From the NCBI GenBank assembly GCA_004794785.1, contig SJOL01006425.1:33470-97469 (forward strand): a stretch of DNA of 64,000 nt, written 5' to 3'. Positions 33,751 to 45,700 of the stretch are shown here, piece by piece. How positions within the stretch are numbered: position 1 is the first letter of the stretch; every line of letters begins with the position of its first letter. Origin of the DNA: Opisthorchis felineus. Its lineage: Eukaryota; Platyhelminthes; Trematoda; Opisthorchiida; Opisthorchiidae. The notes below the pieces were generated by a model. The model ran no database searches, was not told the DNA's origin, and saw only the letters and a program-made list of their open reading frames with translations. A program made the position numbers and the translations under genes.

Positions 33751-36700
33751 CTGTGGAAAGGAGCAAGGGAAACTGTGTTACGATGGCCTTGACTCATTCG
33801 ATTATAGGACTGGCGTTTAGTGATACGAAGAAAGCTGGGAGTAGATGACTTACATTACTGAGAAGGCATAAAAATTATTGACTTTTCCATAAGGGACACT
33901 ACTCACAAGGTTGCTGAAAACTGTTCGAGGACCAACAACCGGTTTTCTCTATCTTGGGGCTTATCAGGCAGGTGCGGTCCCCGAGTGACCGTCAACCTTA
34001 TGTTCTACTTGAACCCGAATTGGACTGATTTCGACAAATACACTCATTTGCATATCAATTTGGTTGTCGCGGGAGACTCAACCGAATCTCTCGTTTATCA
34101 TATTCTTCGACTGAATGTGCTGTACAAAAGCCGTCTCATGTTTCAGTTGAATTTGTAGAATTTTGGTTTTCGTCCCGAAACTCATAACGTTTCTGAAAAC
34201 TACTCGATAGTCCCCTAACCAGTGTTGATTGTCTTTGTACATCGTCTGAGATAAAAAATGTAAAAAACACAATCTGCAACATGTCAAAAACTAACAGTGG
34301 CGACGTACGTTGCATCGCAGTACACCGGCAAGCGTGTAATCTCCGTGGCATAAAATGCAACGTTGTGTGACCAGTGTTTCCACCTTGAAAGGCTAAAAGA
34401 GAGAAATAAGGCTATGTGTGAGCATCCGAAAACCACCAACTGGGCTCACGGAATCAGGGTGAGAAAAATAAAGTAAAAAGGCACTACTTGTGAGTACTTG
34501 AAAGTCAATCGCAAAACATTCAAAGATTAGTGGACTGCAGGATAAATGGTAAACTGACAAAATATTCTGGAACGCTTATCCGGGATCACGGTGTTTTAAA
34601 CCTCAAAACAGCTATAAGATATGTATATGCTCAGCCGAAGAAGTATGATGCTATCCATTACTTGATGGTGGAGTAGTGGTCGTGCACGCTCAGCCCACCA
34701 GTCACGTGACTGAACGTCGAATCGCCGTCACGGACTAGGATGTTTTTACTGAACGAAGTTGAAAGTACACGTGTCACGAAACCGTCTATAAAAGTGCGAA
34801 CGGCGAACTTAGAACATCACACAGTGTGAGTTACGAGTTATAGGTCTCCATCGAGCTGCTTGAACACTGGGTGGCGGTCTACAAAAGCCTCTTGAGGATG
34901 ATCAAAAGTGTCTTCTCAGACGAAGGTGTAAGCTGTCTACCAGCAGGTGGACTCCATTAGAACGAACTCTGCCAGATCGCCAGGATTTCCAAAACCTAGA
35001 TCTAATGCCGGTGTACGAAGGATAGATAAAGTAAAACCGCCCTATAGCAACAAACCCTCCACTGTGATCGCCTTTTCACTATCCTCTCGATTTTATGGTG
35101 TAACGCATACAGAATGGATTACTGCCTTTCTCGTAACAGTAGTACGACCTATCGCCTCCCACATCACTTCCGCACTGACCAACTACACCGTTCCTCCATC
35201 AAAACACACCTAAAACGTTAATGTTACATTGCTATTACTATGCACTTTTATCTGTCAACAGGCCATGGATTGCTTTCTACAGCGTCCACACATTTATTTA
35301 CTTATTTATTTTGTTTACATAATTTGCGGTGACTTGATCCCTGAGAAGGATGTGTCAGCTCCAACAGAATCCCAAATCGTTACTGCACGATCAACAGGAA
35401 GATCTCAGCGCGGCGTTATCCGGTTTACGCTCTGTTGATAGATAAGTCGAGCAACAATAGTCGAACGTCAGTCCTAGTTATTGAGAACCAGTTCTTCAAC
35501 TGTCCTCCGGTACGAATACGCTATCCTGAGCGGGGCAGTGGCGTCAGAAAAAGTTTGGGCGGGTTGGAATCCGGTTTGCAGGGGATGCGTTTAATCCAAT
35601 GTATTCAACTCCACTGAATCGGTTTAGAAATGCTCGTAACCATGTTCCCTCAAGTGGACATTAGATGACCTACTATTCTAACGTACCTTCCGTATTTGTC
35701 GTAAGCACTAACGCTCTGAGGCGACCGTTGTTGACCAGCTTCATCATCATTCATTGTAAGGGAGCTTCGTTGTCATTAATTTAGAACATCACAATCGGCT
35801 ACAGCATGAGTGCGGACTGCACAGTGATGCTGCCCGCTGCAATTCTGTTCAGCACTGACATCAGTGGTGGTGGCAGACAGCGAAACATGGCACGTGATAG
35901 CTCGCTTCTTTGACGCGGTAACCTAGCAGTGATGGGAGGGTGGCTACAGGTATTGTGTAACTGGTGGAAGAAGCGGGAGAAGCATCTATGCACCGAAGGC
36001 AGAAAATAAGCGGCATGATTGAATCGGGTCTTCCAGTATCCAAAACCATTGATGTGACCCTTTCTGGAGAAGCTCATCCAAGGAAGTGACAGCTGCCAGC
36101 GTAGTTAATTTTGCTGGTTACGGTCGCCTAGTCGTAATCGGACCTCCTTTGGATCGTCATTACGCACTACCTCGTTGGATGAAAAAGACTGTCCAAAGAA
36201 GGTTGGCCTGCTAACATTGAGGCCCACGTAACCTATGGAGTGTCAACAACTCACCAAACGTTCTGCCAGGGCGCGGGCGATGCTCTGGATGTGATAGTCC
36301 AATGTTAATTTTTTAACATCTGTTTTGAACGGCCATGTTTCTGACCTACACAACAAATCAATAACCAGCGTGGTCACACTAACCACCAGTAGTTGCCAGG
36401 TTGTCAACACATGCAATGTACTAAAGCTGGTTGCCGAATTACAGTAAACAAACTGTAAAACGCGCAAAACGGTATGAATCCTCCGGAAATTAGTCTTCAA
36501 TTTAATGGCAGTGAGTAATGAGAGTAGGCGAACCGGTCAATGAAGGTTTCATACTATGAGCAACGCATGCATCGGCGTAACAAAAAGTGACGGAAAGTAA
36601 TAATTACCGATGGTATCGAAATCTGGACTGAAAAGACTAACCATTTTTCTCAATGAGTCAGCCGATGTCGGTTGCACTAAACTTCGTCCGGTAACCTATT

Positions 36701-39700
36701 ACTAATGAGCTTTGTTTCCGCAACTTCTTCAAATGATTGACGAACTGAAACCGGTTGAGAAAAACGAAGATTGGATGTCATCGACTGACAGTTATGTTTT
36801 GCTTTGAGGTGAAGTTAATCTCATTAGCGGGCAGATTAAATTTGTTCGCTTGCCGTACTCTCAATCTGGAAGACTGAGTACAATTGAATAGAATACCCCG
36901 GGTCGATGCTGTTCCTTCACACCACAGAAATGGTAATACGGAGTTTATGAATGAGATTATTCTGAAGGCAGCGAGGACATTCTGGGTTTCATATCTAGAC
37001 CTCAGCCTTCAAGTAAGGTTAGTCTAAGCTGAAAAACCGAGAAGCACTGTACAACTGTTTCATTCACGTGGGGCGTTATCAGCAGTACGCATCTCACAAG
37101 TATCTAGGAATATTTAGGCAGGATATAGCACCAAATATCCTTCAGTGACCCCGCGGAAGGCCTGTGTGACTTATGGGACGCTTCTTTTCCAGAGAAGGTA
37201 AATTATATTCTGTAGACAGAGAGAATATATTGTAATCTCAACCCTGAGGTTCTTCCCGCATATGGTCACGCAGTGAACGCGCCTCGAACAACTATCCCCT
37301 CCAATTCGCTAAGATGATGCAATAAGTAGCAACAGCTCGTTCGGAAAATAAGCACACTCTATTCACTTTGGCCAGGCATTCCCTATCTTTTTCGCCTCCG
37401 TGGCCAGGTTAACATAGCTGGATGTGCAAACATGGAGTAAAGAATGAAATCAGTCACCTGCAAGCTGAAGGTGGATTTAGAAATCGAATCAGACGTTCAC
37501 TCATTCTTCACGAGGTTATGATTCGAAACAGACATTCGCAACATGCAACTACTTTACTGAGCTTTTGGGGATAGAAGACTAGCATTTTCGAGAAATGTAT
37601 GAAACCAGCGCTGACTGGTATTGAACAGTTAGCTGAGCTGAAAAAGCAACGCGTCGGATAGATGAAACGTGTGCAACGATTTTCCCGTTTGTTTGCCCGA
37701 AAAAGTATGAAGATGGCAAAAGAATACGGGCACGATAACTCCAAAATGGAATCAGCCAATCTCCGGTGTACAGAGTCAACCTTATGGATTATTCGCATAG
37801 CCTGGCGAAAGGGAGACACCGCCCAGCAATGAAACCACCGACTTTTTTTTCCAAAATTTCCTGAAAACCTATCATGGTTGTTCTGAGTTTTGCACCTGTC
37901 AACTCGTCACGATGGGTTTCCACAAACATTAGATCTGCGGATTGTCTTGAAAGGGACTGGACTTTGTTGTGAGGCAATTCGGCTATACTGGAAGATATTA
38001 ACGCAGCACAATGGTCGCTCTTACCAGGTCAGTCAGTGGGTAACGGTCTGCCAAACACGATCTCCTGATCCTATAAATCTGGAGTTAGAATGTGTGGCAA
38101 CCTGATCCTTAAAAATGAACCACTGTAATAGATCTAGTCGACCAGTGCTGACTTGCAGGCAGGTTTTGCAGTCAAAGGCTTTGGCTGATGAACTTAATCG
38201 TCTTGTTGCTCACGTCTGCGCGTCGCGGCAGTATCTCAGTCCAACACCATAACATACCATGGTTGTTGCCAGTCGAGTCCCAGTATTCAACAGCGACGTA
38301 GTGCTTCCAATGGTTGTCAAATAGAGTGGAAGCCTTCAAGGCAGGTCAGCAGTTAAATAAATGGTTTACTCGACGAACAGGAGTAGCAGACGGGGATATA
38401 TCCTTTGAGAGACCTGGTTTTCTGGTAAATTTAGCACAACGCTAGTGGCGGTGTTATGAAATGGTGGTTACCCGGGTTCCAACTGTCCATACCAAACTTC
38501 ACGAAGATATTCCAGTGAACAGAAAGGGTGAAGGTGAAAAGCGAAGGCATAGCTATTGTCCATCTTGTGGATTTTGTTAAGCGAGAATGAATCACCTCCG
38601 GTGGACTAGGAGGATGAAGTCACTTTCGGAGTCCAACAGACAACATTACTGCACTGCCCCATCATTTTAAACAAATCACCTGTCACCTTGTAAATCGCAA
38701 TTCGTTGTGCAAAAACCAGAGGAGTATTTACGAACAAAACCCGAATGACATTAGGGAAGTCACCTGCATCAATCAACTCACGTTCCCAGGAGGTGAGGCA
38801 CGTTGAGCTAGGCAAGCGGTAAGCATGAACAGTAAGTGACCTAGGGCCCTCAATGTAAGAAGACATGTTTATACCGGCAGCCAGAATGTCCACACCCTGT
38901 TTTCAGGGACCAAATCGCCAAATTTCGGCATCAGATTAATCTCCGGTGGCTCTGCTGTGGGCAACTCGGATCGCCTCCGCCTTAATTGGTCATGTGCACA
39001 AAGCATTCGTGATTTGGGTCTCAGTCTTGCCCGGAATCGAGGTAGCTTGCTTTGGAGGTGTCCAGCTAAGCTCAACGGCAATTACTGTCTGCCAACTCTT
39101 CTCTTCATTTGATTTCATTAAAATTTATATGACGAGCTGTAGAGCGTGATTGAGAGATTGTCTAGGCCTGATATAGTGCAAATCGGTGACTGGAATTCAA
39201 CTGTAGTCCGGTCAGAGGACCTCAAGTGCCCTTCCTCGTGTCTGCGGTTAGCTGAACCAGTGGTATCTACTTCGCTCATAGGACCATTCAATCATTGCAA
39301 CTATGCGTCCCCAGCGTCCGAGTAATGATGATGATCACACCGCCTCTGAAAGTGATTGTGTCTTGATGGGCATCAATGGTGGAAGGTGGTCAGTCATATC
39401 GACTTGATGACATGGGAGACGCTGGAGGGTCGGGTCATATCCTCATGTGAGTGAAATTTCAACCACAAATTGCCACGAAACAGAAAAGTCGACCCTTTAA
39501 CGAAGTAGCACCCCACTGAGGCGCTAACAGACGTGAACCAGTATCCATAACAACATAAAGCGGAATTAACAACGAACAACTTGCGCCAAACCAGAAGACA
39601 TTTGGTGTCGGTGGTGAGCCAGTGGCCTATATTCGAGGTATCTGTCGGATTAGCCTCGAGAGGCTGACCACTGAAACCGAGCAACGACCCAGAGACTGAA

Positions 39701-42700
39701 TGTCAGACAGGCGGTCTCCACAAGGCTAATGGCTTCGAAATCATTCGAATTGAAGCCTATGGGTCTGCCAGAAATAACCGCATTTCATTCCGGTCGAATA
39801 CGGTTACGAAGCTTAAGAACAGTAGTGAGCCTTTCATCTACTTTGTGTTACCTCCAACAAAACATTGCCGGTACAACGACCCTCACACAACACAACTGGA
39901 GAGCTGATAGCAGACCGTACGAAGAAGAAACAGCGGGTAGAAGAATCAACCACGTTATCATCCCCCATCGCCTCAAAAGAAGGAAGCTGAAAAAAGGTGA
40001 CGGCACCATCCCGCCGTCGATCAGCCTCTACACGCACCATTGTGTTTTACGTCGGAGATGTAGACTGTTCATCCTGAGCGGCGCACCCCAATCTTGCTGC
40101 TAAACCTGAAAAGGTGACCAATTGATAGGCGAAAATTATTGGGGAATCGGTCTCAGAGGCAAAAGCCAAATTCCCACACTCCTAGGATGCCTGCCGAAAT
40201 CACGAACAAACCACCATCTGCCTCACTGAATTTCGCGCTACACTGGACTGATTCATCGTGAGTTCCTATGGATGATTTTGTTGGCTCATTACGTTTACGT
40301 CAAATCCTACTACTCGGTAATGAACGACCAAGTTCAATCTTATGAGCAGGAGGCTTCTGGGTTTTTGTTTCACCGCCGGTCTTTTAAATGTGGAATTTTG
40401 GAGTTGATATCTGCATGAGCCACCGTGGTCTAAATCCCTTACTCATGAACATGCGACCCAGCCCCAAATTTGTAATTTTTCCATGAATATTCTCAAGAAT
40501 TTGTGCTTTTTTTTAAAAACCCGTAAAACGCTCATCTGAAAATTCAGCAGCGATTGTGAATCACGAGAATCTCTTTTTTTCTTGTCTATTACACCATGCT
40601 TAGGGCGGCGCTGTTGTCTCAAGGGGGGCTGAAGATCCGGACTGGTACTGTCAGATCAGCTACGAAGCAGTTCGGTCGCAATACAACATACATATTGAGT
40701 AAAAATTAGGTCTGATTGCGTGTCCTCCATTGAAGGCAAGAATACGGAACGTTCGAACGCCTATTTATCTCACCACAAAAGTTGGTCAACACAAAGAACA
40801 AAAGCCTGGTAACATAATGTGCTGTGCAGCGTCTTCGGTAATTCGGCTGGTACAGCACCCTTTTGGTCAGCGGGGAAACGCGAGTTCGATCCCCGCCGCA
40901 AGCATGTGTTATTTCGGTTGTACCATATGGACTTGTTTTATACCTCTCCGTCCAATTTACATCATTTCAAAGGCCTCTCTTTGAATAAAGACAACTTACC
41001 GGGGGAGCGAAGAGACTTTGCCATACTTGCTTCCATGAACGCAAACAGTACACAAACGATCCCATCTGCAAGCGAGAGAGAGGGGTCAACGCAGCCAGAA
41101 AGATAAGAAATGATGTGAGAACGGAAGAAACTCTGAACACTAGCTGGGCTTTCTATACCTTTGGTAACTTATTACTTCGATGGTGTTCGTTATAAGTCAT
41201 TTCAGCTATCGTTATAGTAAGAACATGCAAGTTCAGGTAACATCAAAAGAACATGTTAAGAACCAATGTGACTGATTTGGTAATGACGGTAACGTACACT
41301 CGCTTCCCAACAATCACCTACCTTCAGCACGCAGTAAAACATTGTCAACAGTATCTTCTGGAGCATAGGACTCTGATGCGATCCATTGAACTCGGTGAAG
41401 AACAAAACCCATATAAAACAAGGATAGATGTTCCGAAGCAATAATGAGCAGCATTCCAAAGTCACTAATACCGTGCCCTAGAAAGGAAAATGCGGGATGA
41501 TGTCGAGTAAATAGAACGTATAGGTGGAGGTACCAATACAATGACAAAGCGCGTGTATTGTGGTGGAGACTAGTCCCGGACAGAAAAAAATCGGCAATCA
41601 CTTCGTAACTTCAGAACTTCAACCAATAGAACGAAAGACATCAGAAGCTGGTACATCAGGAACATAGCAACCAAGTGACTCCGTGTGGGACAGCGAAAAG
41701 GTTTCAGAAACCCAGTCGTATACCTTTTAAACGCCGTAATACTAACATTTGCCATTACCTATCAGACTGGATTCAAGCGATCATTAACAGACTATAGAAC
41801 CACAAAGCTAACCATTTTGAATTGAATTCCTATGAAACGGAACGGAGTAGAACAATTCCTTGTTTACAGTACTGCGTTCAAGGTCTACGAATGCTCTTCG
41901 ACAGCATTGCTGGTTTCGTTTTTTTTTGGGTGGGGGACAGTCACCGTGGATTCCCATAAATTTCACTTGGTGCTCGAACACCATATTGGACCTATGCGGA
42001 GTTAAACTTATTCGCAAAGCAGAATGGTGTTGAGGTGATGGTCAATTGAAGGCCATCATAAACAGGATATTCTTTTGAATCCCACACTAACACCATTAAA
42101 GGCTCAAAATGAGTGGTCGATTTTAGACAAAGTTGAATTACCATAGATCTGTGTGGGGATTGTTGCGAAGCATGCAAATAAGAACAAATCAATAGTCTGC
42201 GCAACAAACGTGCAGGGTCCCGCTCTTAAATAGGCACAATTCGTAAAAAAAATAATGAACACAGTCATTTTAAGCACAACAGTATTTCCCAAATGTTGTG
42301 AAGCTGTGGACAGGCCAAAAGGTTTCCGATCGAGCCATGGATCCATGCGTGGAGGCGGACTCATCCGACGCATTTTCAATGTGTTGTTTGCCGTGACCAG
42401 GGATAGGTCAATATCAATGTTCGTTTTATGTGGTACAACATACTCAGGATATCCAATCGAACAATGCGCTGTGGAACGAAGTGCCAGAAAGGGCGCGAAT
42501 GCGCGTCCTGAATCCATTACTGAACGGGCTTCCTGTACACCGGTAAATCATACCTAATTGACTGGCACAGATTCGGCGCAACGACTTTGAGAAACGCCGC
42601 AAGGGTGACGCAAGTGTCTTGCTCAAGACCAACAACAGAAGGCCATCCTACCGTCGTTCGCCCGATTCCCAGTGAACGAAACTGCAGCAACCGAAACCAA

Positions 42701-45700
42701 CGCACTTTGGTATGTGGTTGATATCTGATAATCGCTGCCTGTTCATCGTATCTGCTTACGACCCCACAAACTGTAGTTCTGATTCACTGAAAGACAGCTT
42801 TTAGGACGCTTTGAGTGCCTTGTCGCGGCGGGCTAAGGGTTCAAATATTGCTGTGGTTGTCGGAGATACAAATGCGTAAGCAGGTAGACTAAGCGCTCCT
42901 AAGGCTCAATTGGGTGGTCGTCTTGAGCTGGGATCAAGATGCGCGGACAAAAACGGGAGCCTGCTGCAGTAATGTGGTGACCATGAACTGTTTCTGTGAA
43001 CTACTAGCTTCCGAAACAACCGAAGCCGCTTGGCCATATTGTGTCCCCAACATGCAAGCCAACCGCCAATACAGACAGAGCATATTACTATTAGCTACAG
43101 TTGACGTGGGTCAATTACTGCTTTTCGCCCGTCCTGGAACACCTATGTGGATTCGAATCAAGCGCTTGCTCGTTCCTGCTTCTCACTGCACCTTTCAGGG
43201 GCACACAAGATGCACACACCTTACCTGGTCATTGAGAAGCACTCGGACCAGAACCACCTGCTGAAGTCCCTTTCGAGACAACACGTCTTCTGATGCTGAC
43301 TCTTACTGAAAGGTACTGTCCACAACCCTGCAAGATGCTGGGCGATTCGCTTGTGGAATAGTTCAACCAAAGGGAATTAGGCATTAGATCTCGAGCAACA
43401 CTCTAAAACTATTCGAAGCTCGGAAATGTATTCGTCTTGGTCGGGAGTACAACGCCATTCGATGAACTGTCAGACTTCAGGTGGAAAAGAGCAGCTGCGT
43501 GGGTCGAAAAGCTTGGTGGGTCCAGAAAGTTGAAGAGTTGGAGGAGAAATTGTGAGAATATGATGATATGCGCAACGGGACCAAAGAAGCCTCCGGTGAG
43601 CTGAACAATCATTGATAACAGAGGCTGGTTTGTCCGTAAAGAAGAAAAGCGCCCGAATCTTTGGGTTGAACACTTTCAACAGACCACCTGCCGCTGTTCG
43701 GCCGGATTTCCAACCGGCAACGCAACCCTGGCCAGTGAACTTGGAACCCCCAACGGTTTCGGGAACAAGCAAATGCCTTTTGTTCCTCAAGCGTCACCGA
43801 GCTGTTGGTCCTGATTAACCCCCACCCGCTTTGTTCAAAGATGGAGGTGAAATCCTTAGTCGGTGCTGTCTAACCTATTTGCTTCTATCTTGGAGAAAAA
43901 GGCAACTCTTTCTGGGCAACTTTCCGTCCCAACTAACTGGGGTGAGTCGATAGTGGTGTCCATTTTCAAAAACGGCGCTCGCACTGAGTGTGGCGAGCAC
44001 AGAGGAATCAGCTTGACCCCCTTGTAACTAGACTCTGCGTCGCGTAGTTTACGTCGTCTCACGAAGGCGCGTGAAGATGGGACACGAGAACAGCAAACAG
44101 GATTCCAGCCGGAGAGGCTGCGTGAACCATATCTTCACACTCCGTCAGGTGTTAGAGCAACGACGTGCGTGTAGACGAACTACAATCTTAGTGTTCTTCG
44201 ACTACCAGAGTGCGTTCGATTCTCTCAACCGGTTCGCTTTTTTCAACACGCTTGCACAGCAGGGCATGCCCCAGAAGTTCGTGAATATCATGAACTTGCG
44301 GGCGAGTGAGGGTGTATGGGGAGATCTTCAAAGGTTTTCCTACAAGTGTCAGAAAAGAATGTTCCCCCTTTCTGTTTTTGTCCAATTTCACTAGTGATTG
44401 GATACCGAAGGGAACATTGGAAGGCCTCTAAGTCCCCGGTATTCAGATCGCCACGAAAGAGAACCTGGTCGACTTGTGATGTCAAAAAGCCATCTCACCA
44501 GATCTCAAAGGACGTGTGTATCAGACTGCAGTACGGGGTATATTGTTGTACGGCTGCGAAACTTGGCCGCTTCGAGTGGAGGGTTTGAAACACTTTGAGG
44601 CATTTGGCCACCCATGTCAGAAGTATAATATAATCCGCTGGACCTAGCAAATTCACAATGAGGTGATCAGGAGACAGTTTTTTTTGAAGCGGAGGGTACT
44701 TCCCTCAAAGAACGTATCCAGTGCTGGAAGCTAGGGTTGCTGGGCAATGTGCTACACATGCCGGGTTACCGACTACCGAGATGACCGGTTTTCCGAAGTG
44801 GTCGAAGAGGTGGACAGAATTTGACATGGCAGAAGGGACTGACAGTGCGAAACGTTTGGGAGCTATTGGAGCTGTTCACCTCCAAGGCTGGGGTACGCGT
44901 GATCCTTCCTTTGCTTGGTTTGTGCAAATATGTTAATGTGTCTCGACGCATCCGGTTTTCCCCTAATCGGCTTTTTGAACTCTTCATCCTGGCAAACTAC
45001 AAAGACAGCATGGGCTGCCGCGTCAGGCAGTTACACCGAACGACATCGAATATGCACGTAGCATGTTTTACTTCCCCTCAGTTCAGCTAGGTGCAATCTG
45101 AACAAAGAGAGGCAAGTCAGTGGGTTTCCTCCCGATTGCTGGAGCTTGCCATTCGACGCCACGGAACACTGAACACTATTCGACGCGCACCTCTTCGTAA
45201 AAAGAGCTGGACATCAGTCCAACAAAGGCGGTCGGCATGTGCCCTGGAGATAGATACTGCTACTGGTCAATAATCTTGAGAACATTTGAACGAAATTTCG
45301 AAAAGGAGCATAGGGCCATGGACAAGGAATGAATCTAGCATAACCGGGTCAGTATACCGATAAGAGATTAGCCTCTTAGCGCCAAACTGTGATCAAATCG
45401 ATCCACTGGAAATTCGGGATACATTTGCCCGTTTATGTTGAGCTCATCCTTGGTTCCTTCTTTTTGAAAAGCCGTCCAAATATTTTCAAGATTTTTTATT
45501 GACCTAAAGCTGTCAGTTTGTCATGGTCCTCTGGTTTTTGTGCTGCAACGATCCTGCGGGCTGTACTGGCTGGAACTCAGTTCCCCAAGGTCCAACCATA
45601 CAAGGAAGGCCAACGGCGAACCAACAGCGAGTAATCGTATAACGTATCACGAGGTCCAGGGTTAAAGTCGTACTGTCCTCCGTGATAGGAATGTGAAAGC

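Noticed and set aside
42104..42517. 137-codon minus-strand open frame with hydrophobic runs next to RNFT
   Set aside because: Considered as an RNFT exon but it does not align to the family, and the gene's phases are already satisfied without it.
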